From Herpetosiphon llansteffanensis (GTDB lineage: Bacteria; Chloroflexota; Chloroflexia; Chloroflexales; Herpetosiphonaceae), in assembly GCF_003205875.1 (NCBI RefSeq), contig NZ_PUBZ01000103.1:62001-126000 (forward strand): 64,000 bases of DNA, given 5' to 3'. A program made the position numbers and the translations under genes. Positions 43,558-51,545 of the stretch are shown here, piece by piece; the first letter of the stretch is position 1, and each line of letters opens with the position of its first letter. A model generated the notes under the pieces. It saw only the letters and a program-made list of their open reading frames with translations, was not told the origin of the DNA and did not search any database.

Positions 43558-43624
43558 ACAGAACTCCTTCACTAGTAGGCTAATGCAAACTACTGAGCAG
43601 TATCGCAAGTTACGTACCACAAAT

Positions 43625-43910
43625 TTGATCCACGAAGGACACGAAGAGCACGAAGCGGGGAGGTTTTAGGGGGCAGTCATCAGGGATTAGCCACTGAAAC
43701 CGCGAAGGACACGAAGCAGCATTCAACCAAATAAGCGTTTAACGCAGCGACTCAGAGAAACGATGGCTTTAGGCTATGGGCTTGTGGCTCTAGGAGAAGA
43801 ATCAAAACAATCTGTGCAATCTGTGGCTAAAATAATTATTCGTGGCGAAAAAAAGCATCATTTTAACGAAGAGGCACAAAGCATCGATGGCGAGGTAGAC
43901 ATGTGGTCGT
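43625..43910. repeat. Intergenic mosaic of dispersed repeat words
   Basis: Holds several CACGAAG-type heptads (GATCCACGAAGGACACGAAG), GTTTAACGCAGCGACTCAGA with a following GATGGCTTTAGGCTATGGGC, and AATCTGTGCAATCTGTGGCT, words shared with the mosaics at 14232, 37042 and 51160. No gene is visible. Confidence 0.8.
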
Positions 43911-44043
43911 CAATTCAATGAAGAATTACATCCCAGGCAATAGCATTGCGCTCATTATGATAGGATTGTTGTTTGAGGTTTAGCTACGCTCGGATCTTGG
44001 GGCATCGAGGATTTTTACTGATTAAAAGGAAGGATGGAATGCT

Positions 44044-44310
44044 ATGCCACGTGATATTCGCCAATTTACGGTTAATGGCCATGCTTTCGATGAAGCGATT
44101 CGGCACGAGGAAAATGAGATTACGCGCCGATTGTTGATTGCGGTTCGCTTTTACCTGTTTCACCGTCTGTATCATGATCGCTATACGCCGCCCGACCATC
44201 CCGTTGATGTTGCGTTTTTCATGAATGTTATGCACGATTTCTTTGAAGGCCATGACGATATTCGTAACATTTTAGCAGGAAAAGAGATTAATTCCTTTGA
44301 GGCTGATTAA
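44044..44310 (+). CDS. Small hypothetical protein at the head of an immunity-like cluster
   Basis: An 88-aa soluble protein, with AAGGAAGG upstream of the ATG. Seen: IRQFTVNGHAFDEAIRHEE, then a Tyr/His/Arg-rich amphipathic helix (FYLFHRLYHDRYTPPDH) and an acidic end. No domain is recognised. It lies 94 bp before two SUKH-like immunity genes on the same strand, so it may belong to the same module. Confidence 0.6.
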   Translation: MPRDIRQFTVNGHAFDEAIRHEENEITRRLLIAVRFYLFHRLYHDRYTPPDHPVDVAFFMNVMHDFFEGHDDIRNILAGKEINSFEAD

Positions 44311-44404
44311 CGTATTTCAGAAATTTGGATTTGCTGGTTGCGCATCATTTTGATATTGCCTATGCTGAAACCACGCTCGCTACTTTTTAAATTGAGGGAA
44401 ATTG

Positions 44405-44953
44405 ATGCCTAATTACAGCTTAAATATCCAGTTAACCCCGATCGCAACCACCTGTTACCAGCTTTTTGGCTGGACTCCGACGCGCCAGATTGATCCTTCT
44501 GCGCACTTGGCGGCAATTCAACACGCCACCTATCCCAGCTTTCCGCTGGCTGAAGCCTTTTTGACCAGCTTTGGAGGCCTAACAACGCGTATCGCTGCTC
44601 ATCCAGCAGGTGAAACCCCGCTCTATTATCACGATACAATTCCCTATATTTTCGATCGTAACCGACTGTTTGAGGATTTTATTCCCGCCAATGCCCAGCA
44701 TTGTGATGATGATGCAGCGCCTGGTTGGCTTGAACATCCGTTTATTAAGCGGCAGCAACGGCAGATTTGCCCCATTGGCTCCTATGATAACGATGCAACA
44801 ATCTTATTGACCGCCGATGGGTTGGTGCTGCTTGGAAAATATTATGGTGTTCCCGGGGAAAATAGTCGGAAGCCAATGTTGCGGCTCGTCGGTCAAACGC
44901 TTAGTGATGGGCTTAATCGGCTTATTGAACAAGCAACCTATTATTATCCCTAG
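44405..44953 (+). CDS. SUKH-3-like immunity-family protein (first)
   Basis: A 182-aa protein resembling the SUKH-3 family (immunity proteins against polymorphic toxins). Family-like features: GWTPTRQID near the start, FPLAEAFLTSFGGL, ICPIGSYDNDATILLTADGLVL and GQTLSDGLNRLIEQ at the end. ATG 44405 after GAGGGAAATTG is preferred to the in-frame TTG 44402. It is 11 bp before a second gene with the same layout. No toxin gene is present in the window, so it would be an orphan immunity gene. Confidence 0.65.
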   Translation: MPNYSLNIQLTPIATTCYQLFGWTPTRQIDPSAHLAAIQHATYPSFPLAEAFLTSFGGLTTRIAAHPAGETPLYYHDTIPYIFDRNRLFEDFIPANAQHCDDDAAPGWLEHPFIKRQQRQICPIGSYDNDATILLTADGLVLLGKYYGVPGENSRKPMLRLVGQTLSDGLNRLIEQATYYYP

Positions 44954-44964
44954 GAGGGAAATCT

Positions 44965-45546
44965 ATGTTTCCATCTGTTCTTCAAATGGTTATGGCCGAT
45001 GCCAACTGGAAACCTGCGATTGATCGCGATCCAACGCCATGGCTCGATGCCTTGGCGACGCACCACTATCCGCTGTTTCCAGCCGCAGAGGCCCTCTTGG
45101 CAACCTATGGAGGATGTGCCTTCACGACCACGTGTTGGCATGATACGGCATTTGAACTGACGGATACACTCGCTGGAATATTTGAATGGCCTGCATCAGA
45201 GATTGAAATTAGCATTGATCCCTATCGTGCAAAAGCCTTAACAGAAGCAAAAATTTGGCAAACCCATCCCTATATCCTGCACACTAACCTACAGCTGGCT
45301 CCAATTGGCCACGTCAGCTACCCAACCCAGAGTGCAGCATCGCTTTTTGTATTGTCGAATGGTTGTATTCTGCAGGGCCAATGGACATATAATCGGCTTG
45401 ATTGGAAGCTGCCTAGTGTTCCAGTATTAAGTATGCTGGGAGCCAGTCTTGAGCAGGCCATAGAAAAAATTCTTTATGCTGGGTTATTAATTATGGAGCG
45501 TACGCCAGATGTGATCCACGAAGGGCACGAAACGCACGAAGCCTAG
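44965..45546 (+). CDS. SUKH-3-like immunity-family protein (second) with repeat-derived tail
   Basis: A 193-aa protein with the same layout as its upstream neighbour: ATHHYPLFPAAEALLATYGGC, LAPIGHVSYPTQSAASLFVL, GCILQGQW and LGASLEQAIEKIL. AGGAGG lies 7 nt before the ATG. The last 12 codons (DVIHEGHETHEA) are written by a CACGAAG-type dispersed repeat, which also provides the stop codon, so the native C-terminus was probably replaced when the repeat arrived. The overall SUKH-3 assignment is by pattern only. Confidence 0.65.
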   Translation: MFPSVLQMVMADANWKPAIDRDPTPWLDALATHHYPLFPAAEALLATYGGCAFTTTCWHDTAFELTDTLAGIFEWPASEIEISIDPYRAKALTEAKIWQTHPYILHTNLQLAPIGHVSYPTQSAASLFVLSNGCILQGQWTYNRLDWKLPSVPVLSMLGASLEQAIEKILYAGLLIMERTPDVIHEGHETHEA

Positions 45547-45599
45547 AAATGTGAATCAATCCAATAATCGCGCCGAGAAATAATGTATCCACCGTTATT

Positions 45600-45971
45600 T
45601 TAGGGAATCCGAATCGTGCGTACATAGAGTATGAAGGCAATTACAACAAAAAGCAGTGAAAGTCGATAGGAAATTGGCAACATGGTCGGTGTTCCACGCC
45701 GTTTGAAGAGCAACCAGCCATCACGACTTATTCCGATCAGTAAACATACAAGCGCTATAGAAAGTGGAAATACCGTCCAAAACTCTGGTGTAAACCGAAC
45801 ATAGCGCTGAAATGTTGATCCTAATGTTCTGTGTTCAACATACTCAGGCAATTGGAAGAGAATGACCATGATCACCGGAAAACAACCACCAATCACGGCA
45901 ACCACCATTCTAATTATCATGCGCCAGCGATAGGGTGGCCGATTAGTGGGAACCTGATATTTCGGTTGCAT
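45600..45971 (-). CDS. Small membrane protein, paralog of the gene at 46123
   Basis: A 123-aa protein with three hydrophobic segments (about 18-40, 65-85, 100-117). It starts MQPKYQVPTNRPPYRW at ATG 45971, with GAGGAATAAACGG before it; a GTG five codons upstream is also in frame. The neighbour at 46123-46491 begins MEPEYHVPT and has the same helix layout, so the two are tandem paralogs. No function is recognised. An old fragment of the upstream lipoprotein gene precedes it. Confidence 0.65.
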   Translation of the reverse strand: MQPKYQVPTNRPPYRWRMIIRMVVAVIGGCFPVIMVILFQLPEYVEHRTLGSTFQRYVRFTPEFWTVFPLSIALVCLLIGISRDGWLLFKRRGTPTMLPISYRLSLLFVVIAFILYVRTIRIP

Positions 45972-45975
45972 CCGT

Positions 45976-46015
45976 TTATTCCTCACGATTAACCAGTAGC
46001 TGAAGGGTAGGTGTA
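45976..46015 (-). pseudogene. Remnant of a lipoprotein gene 3' end
   Basis: The minus strand reads ...LLVNREE-stop here (CTACTGGTTAATCGTGAGGA then ATAA), like the LVNREE end of the lipoprotein gene at 46496. About 35 bp still align. It shows that a lipoprotein-plus-membrane-protein pair was duplicated and one lipoprotein copy lost. Confidence 0.6.
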
Positions 46016-46122
46016 GCGCATTGCTATCATCAAGCAACTACTTGACTGAAACAGGTTTAGCTAGGTACAAGAATTGGATGGGTTGAACAAGCAATATTCG
46101 TTAAATACAATTCGTGCAATGG

Positions 46123-46491
46123 TTATGAACGGAAGAGTTTAATGAACTCATACATAACTAACCAACTGAATGACCCACCAATCAATAGGAGCGCGCTCAG
46201 GTACAGTTTCCATGGAGGTTTGCGCCACAACCGTCTCGATCGCATGTCCATGAGTATGGCCACAAGGAGGATGAAGAGTCCGATCATAACTGGTACTACG
46301 ACATACAATTCATGGAGATAGCTAGCTGTACTCAGAATGGTTGCTCCCAGTGCACGCTGTTTCAGAGCATAGGTGATGTGATAATGCAAGAATGCTGCGC
46401 TCCCCGCCCAACCCATGAGCGAAATCACTATTCTTAGCAGCATCCATCCATACGATTCTTTCTGAGTAGGAACATGATATTCTGGTTCCAT
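46123..46491 (-). CDS. Small membrane protein, paralog of the gene at 45600
   Basis: A 122-aa protein with three hydrophobic segments and the N-terminus MEPEYHVPTQKESYGW. Its ATG 46491 lies 4 bp after the stop of the lipoprotein gene, whose last codons (GAGGAA) serve as ribosome-binding site, so translation is coupled. Similar ends and helix spacing to the 45600 gene. No function is assigned. Confidence 0.65.
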   Translation of the reverse strand: MEPEYHVPTQKESYGWMLLRIVISLMGWAGSAAFLHYHITYALKQRALGATILSTASYLHELYVVVPVMIGLFILLVAILMDMRSRRLWRKPPWKLYLSALLLIGGSFSWLVMYEFIKLFRS

Positions 46492-46495
46492 ATGC

Positions 46496-46940
46496 TTATT
46501 CCTCACGGTTAACCAGCATCTGCAGGGCTGTTACGTCAGGGCAGTGGGTTTGCATAACCAGATTCCACTCAAATCGTTGTCCATCCTTCGAAAAAATGCC
46601 ATGCGATTGACCAGGCTGAGTATCTACATAGTCAATGCTAAATCCGGCGGCTAGCAGCTCCGACTCAAAAAAGGCTGCAATGGCATCCGGATCGCCCATC
46701 ACCCCCGATGAAGGTAATTGGGCCAGTATCTTTTTCATAACGGCCTTTGATGCGCGCCATCGGTGGTAAGGGTATCGTCGCCAGTTCTGGTTGGGGTGGT
46801 AAGGCAGAAACCATGGTAAAACATTCGGGCAAGGCTGTTGTTGCTGGGGCAGAGGCAGGCTGGGTTGGCGCAACAGATGACGAGCCACAGCTGATTAATG
46901 AAACCACAATTAACCCATAGCCGAAAAAACCAACTCTCAT
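46496..46940 (-). pseudogene. Lipoprotein gene split by a probable one-base frameshift
   Basis: ATG 46940 after AAGGAG begins a lipoprotein signal (MRVGFFGYGLIVVSLISCGS; lipobox LISC). Frame 1 reads through LATIPLPPMARIK and then loses sense. From about 46750 the next frame gives AVMKKILAQLPSSGVMGDPD and a good end FEWNLVMQTHCPDVTALQML to LVNREE. Removing one G in the AAAGG run near 46743-46747 joins the two into a roughly 147-aa protein. It could be a true pseudogene or a sequence error. Confidence 0.6.
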
Positions 46941-47058
46941 GGCGGATCTCCTTATCTCTATAATGTTGTAGGCAGCGGTGCGGCTCGCTACCACGCCGCT
47001 GCTATACAGGTATCAATTATAAAACAGCTGCTCGCATACGGTTTGCGCAGATTAGGAT

Positions 47059-47559
47059 TTATTCAATTTGGCTCAATTGATTATCTTGCCATTTGATATG
47101 CCCGCGCAGCAGCAACGAGGCCGAGCGTAGTTTGTAGATCATATCGTTGATGAAGTTGCGCATAATGCGATAGCCAATCGCGGTATTTGTATCGCAGAGC
47201 GCCGAAAGCTCAGGCCCTTTGATCACCAATAAGGTGGTTGGGTTCATGCTGGCAACCGCTGTGGCCGAACGACTGCCACCGCCAAGCATGGCAATTTCGC
47301 CAAACGCTTGGCCTTCGTAGGCGGTGTTGATCGTCGATAAGCGACTTTGGCCGTCGGAGCCACGGGTCTGAACTTGAATTTCCACCGCGCCATCGTGCAC
47401 AACATATAAATCGTCGCCATCACTATCTTCGCGGAAAATAATTTGGCCTTTTTTGGCTTTGGCAACTTTGCAAAGCTGGGCAATTTGGCTTAGTTCCAGA
47501 TCGCTTAGCCCAGCAAAAATATCGACGCGACGTAACACTGCAATGACACTACTGTTCAT
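47059..47559 (-). CDS. Cyclic-nucleotide-binding-domain protein
   Basis: A 166-aa protein made almost entirely of a cNMP-binding domain (FREDSDGDDLYVVHDGAVEI; phosphate-binding cassette-like AFGEIAMLGGGSRSATAVAS, with SRSAT in place of the usual R-T/S-A). There is no DNA-binding HTH, so it is not a CRP-type regulator. ATG 47559 follows GGAGGAACG and overlaps the kinase gene by 11 bp. It is last in the epimerase-kinase-cNMP operon and may bind cAMP or c-di-GMP to modulate the kinase, which is inference. Confidence 0.85.
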   Translation of the reverse strand: MNSSVIAVLRRVDIFAGLSDLELSQIAQLCKVAKAKKGQIIFREDSDGDDLYVVHDGAVEIQVQTRGSDGQSRLSTINTAYEGQAFGEIAMLGGGSRSATAVASMNPTTLLVIKGPELSALCDTNTAIGYRIMRNFINDMIYKLRSASLLLRGHIKWQDNQLSQIE

Positions 47560-49816
47560 CGTTCCTCCGGCTTGGTTGGGGCGAGAATAAAAATGCATCG
47601 AGATCGAGGGTGGTTTGGGTGGTGTTGGTTTCGTGTTTTTCAGGAATATAGCGCGGGATGGCGATGCAGAAGCGTGCGCCGCCGCTCGGTGCGCTATCAA
47701 CCCAAATCCGCCCATTGTGCAGTGTAATAATTTCGCGACATAAATACAAGCCTAAACCCAAGCCTTCAGTGCTTGATCCGGTGCGGCGAATCCCCGGCAC
47801 TCTGTAGTAGCGTTCGAATAGGCGTTCGCGTTGGGCTTGCGGAATGCCAGGCCCTTGATCGTCAACTTGGACATAGCCAAAATGCTCATCGCTAAACACG
47901 CGTACCCAAATTTGGGTTTGTTGTGGGCTATAGCGAATGGCGTTGGTCAAAAAGTTGGTGGCAACTTGGCGCAATTTAAGCGAATCGCCATACACGACGC
48001 TATCGTTAACTTGCTCAAAGTGCAAGGTATGATTGTTGGCTGTTTGGCGGGCATGGGTCACAACTGAATCAAGCAAAATGCCCAAATCAACAGCATCAAG
48101 CTGAATCGTATAGCGCTCGGCATCAATCCGCGACACATCAAGCAAATTATCGACCAGTTGCACCATAATATTAACTTGCTGGCTAAGCGTGATAAAGCCC
48201 CGTAAATCGCGGCCTTCAGTGGCTTGTTTCAGCTCGCGGCGCAAGAGCAAATCGCTGTAGCCTTTGATCGCGGCCAATGGCGAGCGCAACTCGTGGGCTG
48301 CAACCGCCAAAAACTCATCTTTGGCTTCTTCCAAACGGCGCTGCTCGGTAATATCGCGAAACACAATCACCGCGCCATCAAACGAGGTATCGCCGCTATC
48401 AATTAATACTGAACGCCGCAAGGGCGCACCGCTAAAGCTCAGCACCACATCTTGATCTTGGCTGCCAGGCACAATTAAACGATAATCGCGAAAGACTTCG
48501 CCAGCCAAGGCGCGAGCAAACGGCAACATATCAGCCTCGACCGAACTGCCATCGAGGTAGCGCGCGCCTGCCTCGCTGCTAGTCGCCAAGGTTGGCAAAA
48601 TCGAAATTTCCAACAAGCCTGCGGCAGTTTCGTTGGCCAGAATTAGCTCGCCAACTCCGTTACAAATTGCCACGCCATCGGCAATCGATTCGATCACCGT
48701 GCCAAGCCGTTGGCGCTCGCGCTGGCTTTCTTCGTATAAGCGGGTATTGGCAATTGCGATGCCAATTTGCGAACCCATCGAAACCAGCGAGGGCCAATCG
48801 ATATTTGTGGCAAGGGTTTGGTAATTGCCATACAGCACCAAAACGCCGACGATCGTGCCGCCCGCCAAGAGAGGCATCGCGGCCCGCCCCATAATATCCT
48901 CGCCAAGATCGCTGGTGCTAATAACTGGGCGCAAGGTGGGCTGGCCATAATAAACCACATCTTCAAGCACGCTATTGGCTTGGCTCGAACCAAGCAGCAG
49001 CGCCTCACGCGGTGGGAGTTGATGTTGGGCTGCTAAAGTGATGCTGCGGCCACCAGGCGAGGCCAAACAAATTGCCCCACCATTGGCGCTAACGACCTCA
49101 ATCACCACCAACAAAGCCACATTCAGCAAGTCGGGCAAATCGGATGAGGTGCTGATTGCAGTCACAACTGCATCAAGTGCAGCCAAACGGCGGCGTTGGC
49201 CGCGAGCATCGGCCTGTTGACGCACCAGCTGCAACAACGAACCAAGTTGATCAAGGGTTGGTTGCAACCAAGCAGCCGAATTGGCGTTCAGGCTGGGTTT
49301 GCTGCAAAAGAACTCAATTACGCCGCTGGGCCGCCCATTGCCACCCAAAGTAAAAGCAGTTACTTGAAACGAAATAGGCAATAAGGCGCGCCAACGGTTG
49401 AAAAGCGCCTCGCGGCGGCGACCCAAAGCCCCAAACATGGTCCGATATTCATCAATATTGTGGGCAGTAAGCGCATGGCCTTCGCTGATGACGCGGCCAG
49501 CCAATGCTTCGCCGCTCCGCACTTGCAAGGCACTTAATGCCTCGCGGTCGTCGACGCTAAAATCCTCGTGGCTCGCATTATTGAAGTGGCTTAGCAGGTA
49601 ACGATGTGAAGTAGCACTATAAAACCACACTGCAATCGCATCGACAGCTAAAACGTGGCGCAATTGGGCACTAGCGGCGGTTATCAAGCGCGCCGGATCA
49701 TCAACATTCATAATATCGTTCATGATCCGCGAAAGTGCTAAGAGCCGGGCTTGAATCCGTTTGCTGCCCATCGTTTGGAGCTGTCGATGGCCGCGTTGCC
49801 GTGATCGTTCTGTCAT
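47549..49816 (-). CDS. Cytoplasmic sensor histidine kinase with GAF-GAF-PAS input
   Basis: A 755-aa kinase without membrane segments. Two GAF domains (about 35-200 and 210-370), a PAS domain (about 375-490, VIESIADGVAICNGVGELIL to VIVFRDITEQRRLEEA), a HisKA box with the phospho-acceptor His in FLAVAAHELRSPLAAIKGYS, and HATPase_c (ATNFLTNAIRYSP, VDDQGPGIPQ, GLGLGLYLCREI). Its ATG overlaps the stop of the epimerase gene (ATGA), and the cNMP gene overlaps its own end, so the three are one operon. No response regulator is adjacent. Confidence 0.93.
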   Translation of the reverse strand: MTERSRQRGHRQLQTMGSKRIQARLLALSRIMNDIMNVDDPARLITAASAQLRHVLAVDAIAVWFYSATSHRYLLSHFNNASHEDFSVDDREALSALQVRSGEALAGRVISEGHALTAHNIDEYRTMFGALGRRREALFNRWRALLPISFQVTAFTLGGNGRPSGVIEFFCSKPSLNANSAAWLQPTLDQLGSLLQLVRQQADARGQRRRLAALDAVVTAISTSSDLPDLLNVALLVVIEVVSANGGAICLASPGGRSITLAAQHQLPPREALLLGSSQANSVLEDVVYYGQPTLRPVISTSDLGEDIMGRAAMPLLAGGTIVGVLVLYGNYQTLATNIDWPSLVSMGSQIGIAIANTRLYEESQRERQRLGTVIESIADGVAICNGVGELILANETAAGLLEISILPTLATSSEAGARYLDGSSVEADMLPFARALAGEVFRDYRLIVPGSQDQDVVLSFSGAPLRRSVLIDSGDTSFDGAVIVFRDITEQRRLEEAKDEFLAVAAHELRSPLAAIKGYSDLLLRRELKQATEGRDLRGFITLSQQVNIMVQLVDNLLDVSRIDAERYTIQLDAVDLGILLDSVVTHARQTANNHTLHFEQVNDSVVYGDSLKLRQVATNFLTNAIRYSPQQTQIWVRVFSDEHFGYVQVDDQGPGIPQAQRERLFERYYRVPGIRRTGSSTEGLGLGLYLCREIITLHNGRIWVDSAPSGGARFCIAIPRYIPEKHETNTTQTTLDLDAFLFSPQPSRRNDEQ

Positions 49817-50766
49817 CGCCGCTGTTCCTCATCCCACGCAATGTTCCACGCGACAGCTCGCCGTAAGCCTTCGGCTAAAGCAACTTGGGGCGTGTAACCC
49901 AAGAGTTGGCGTGCTCGCCCGATGTTGGCCACGTAGTAGGTGACCTCACCGGCGAGTTTTGACGGTTGCACGTTAATCGTTGCTTCAATTTGCAACGCCT
50001 CGGCGATCAATTCGGCCATACGAACCAGGGTATTGCCTTCGCCATAGGCTAAATTAAAGGTCTGATTGGCAACTTGGCCACTGACAATCCGCTCGATTCC
50101 GCGCACAATCCCATCGACACAATCGTCGACGTAGGTGAAATCGAGGGTTTTTTCACGCCCAAAGACGGTCACAGGTTGGCCGTCGCGAATGCGGCGAATG
50201 AACAGGGGAATTACCCGTTCCATACGTTCGATGTCGTTATCGTAGCGCCCATAGACATTCGAAAAACGAAAAACCAAATAGGGCAGGTTGTAACATCGGG
50301 CATAGGAATAGATAAATGCTTCGCCGCTGATTTTTGAGGCTGAATACGGGCTTTCGGTATACACAAAGTCGGCTTGGGCTTCTTCGGTTAAGTAGCGATG
50401 AATATCACCATAGACTTCACGTGATGAGCTAAAAATGATTGGCACTTGTTGATGGCGACAGTATTCCAATACGTTATAGGTGGTCATCACATTTTCCAAC
50501 GCTCGGTGCGGATAGGTCACCAATTCGTGAACTTTGGCGTTGGCCGCCAAATGCACCACGACATCGGGCTTGGGATAGGGCACGCCGCCGATGCCGCCTT
50601 CAAAATCGCGGTAGGGTGCGCCCAAATCCTGAATCACATACTCAAAGGCTTTTGTCCACGTGTTGACCCGTTGATCAACTCCAAACACTTCATGGCCATC
50701 TGCGAGAAGGCGTAGCGCCAAATTGGTGCCAATCTGCCCACTGGAACCGGTGATCAAAACCAACAC
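49813..50766 (-). CDS. NAD-dependent epimerase/dehydratase (extended SDR)
   Basis: A 317-aa nucleotide-sugar epimerase/dehydratase-like enzyme. The Rossmann motif is LITGSSGQIGTNLALRLL, with the catalytic pair YSASKISGE (Tyr, Lys) and substrate region RFSNVYGRYDNDIERMERVI. The family includes UDP-glucose 4-epimerase and GDP-mannose-type enzymes; the product cannot be fixed. It is translationally coupled to the kinase gene, an unusual pairing that may reflect surface-glycan signalling or merely shared transcription. Confidence 0.88.
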   Translation of the reverse strand: MLVLITGSSGQIGTNLALRLLADGHEVFGVDQRVNTWTKAFEYVIQDLGAPYRDFEGGIGGVPYPKPDVVVHLAANAKVHELVTYPHRALENVMTTYNVLEYCRHQQVPIIFSSSREVYGDIHRYLTEEAQADFVYTESPYSASKISGEAFIYSYARCYNLPYLVFRFSNVYGRYDNDIERMERVIPLFIRRIRDGQPVTVFGREKTLDFTYVDDCVDGIVRGIERIVSGQVANQTFNLAYGEGNTLVRMAELIAEALQIEATINVQPSKLAGEVTYYVANIGRARQLLGYTPQVALAEGLRRAVAWNIAWDEEQRR

Positions 50767-50834
50767 GGGAGACTCCTTGCTTAGTATGGTGTGGCTGCGA
50801 TTATAGCATGCGGATTTGGCCCTGTGGTAAGCTA

Positions 50835-50864
50835 CAAGCCCACTGCATACCGCAAGTAGGCTTG
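50835..50864 (-). terminator. Hairpin after the SelW-like gene
   Basis: CAAGCCCACT (50835-50844) and AGTAGGCTTG (50855-50864) form a 10-bp stem (one G-U pair) with a 10-nt loop, 10 bp after the stop at 50875. No T-tract. Confidence 0.45.
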
Positions 50865-50874
50865 CAGCAGCGTT

Positions 50875-51120
50875 TTAGGCTTGTTGGTCGAGATAGGCAG
50901 CGATCAAGGCCTCAACTTCGCCTGCCTCGGCGTGACGTTCGGTCTGAAGTTTGCTATAGAGCAATTGCCCATTAACTTCAACTTCAAAACAGCCACCCTG
51001 CGAGGGAATCAGGCTCAGTTGCTGAATCGCTTGGCGATGAATGTCCAACAGTTGGGCTGCCAAACTGACAGCACGCGGGGTGTAGTTTCAATACATGCAA
51101 AAGGTAATGGTGATCTGCAT
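50875..51120 (-). CDS. SelW/Rdx-family protein with in-frame TGA, probable selenoprotein
   Basis: An 81-codon gene: ATG 51120 (AGGAGG 6 nt upstream), then MQITITFCMY, TGA at 51090-51088, then NYTPRAVSLAAQLL and PSQGGCFEVEVNGQLLYSKL to the end. The Rdx family has CxxC or CxxU at this place; here C-M-Y-TGA fits CxxU exactly, followed by N-Y-x-P-R-A as in the family. A hairpin right after the TGA fits the bacterial SECIS shape. The alternative is a pseudogene with Cys (TGC/TGT) changed to TGA. No sel genes are in the window. The thioredoxin-like fold suggests a redox role. Confidence 0.75.
51056..51072 (-). promoter_or_regulatory. Candidate bacterial SECIS hairpin
   Basis: On the minus strand, 15 nt after the TGA, GCTGTC (51072-51067) and GGCAGC (51061-51056) form a 6-bp stem with one G-U pair and loop AGTTT. 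A G in the first two loop bases, and loop distance of about 22 nt from the TGA, agree with the known bacterial SECIS pattern. Short stems like this also occur by chance. Confidence 0.5.
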
Positions 51121-51159
51121 GAGTAGCCTCCTAAATGCAATAAGCCATTGGTTCATTAT

Positions 51160-51470
51160 ACTCAGAAGCGCGAGGGATCAGGGGCTGGGGATCGGGGATC
51201 AGAAGCTAGGATATTAGAAACAACAAACTGTGGCTAAAAAGCTTTGCACTTTTAAACAGAAATGTTTGATTCATTGCTCACGTCTTGAGCTTGAAAAAAA
51301 CATCCATATCGGCCAATTAACCCAAATTGATGTAATTTATGACAAAAAAGACTTGCTTTTAACGCAGAGGCGCAGAGCAGTGAAGGATGAAGGATGAAGG
51401 ATAAGGGATGAAGTACGAAAGCCAATAGCCAATAGCCAACTCTCCCTTTGTGCTCTTCGTGGATCAAAAA
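51160..51470. repeat. Intergenic mosaic of dispersed repeat words
   Basis: Includes GGGGATCGGGGATCAG, GTGGCTAAAAAGC, TTTTAACGCAGAGGCGCAGA, short tandem GAAGGATGAAGGATGAAGGA, AATAGCCAATAGCC repeats, and TTCGTGGATCAAAA. The same words appear in the other mosaics at 14232, 37042 and 43625. Nothing coding is visible. Confidence 0.8.
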
Positions 51471-51483
51471 GCAAGCCTAATCC

Positions 51484-51511
51484 TTGCATTGAAGTTGGAT
51501 TCACGTACACT
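51484..51511 (+). promoter_or_regulatory. Possible promoter of the bL12-like gene
   Basis: TTGCAT (51484-51489), 16-bp spacer, TACACT (51506-51511); four of six matches in each hexamer. The expected start of transcription lies about 28 nt before ATG 51546. Confidence 0.4.
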
Positions 51512-51545
51512 CTCAATACAGCATTCAGTTAAATGGAGCAATGAT

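Noticed and set aside
42997-43575. 192-aa plus-strand frame
   Set aside because: Antisense to the SRPBCC protein gene, which has a good start, domains and family tail.
50875-51063. Short 62-aa version of the SelW-like gene starting at TTG
   Set aside because: It would lack the CxxC/U motif and ribosome site; the ATG 51120 start with readthrough of TGA explains the conserved residues on both sides.
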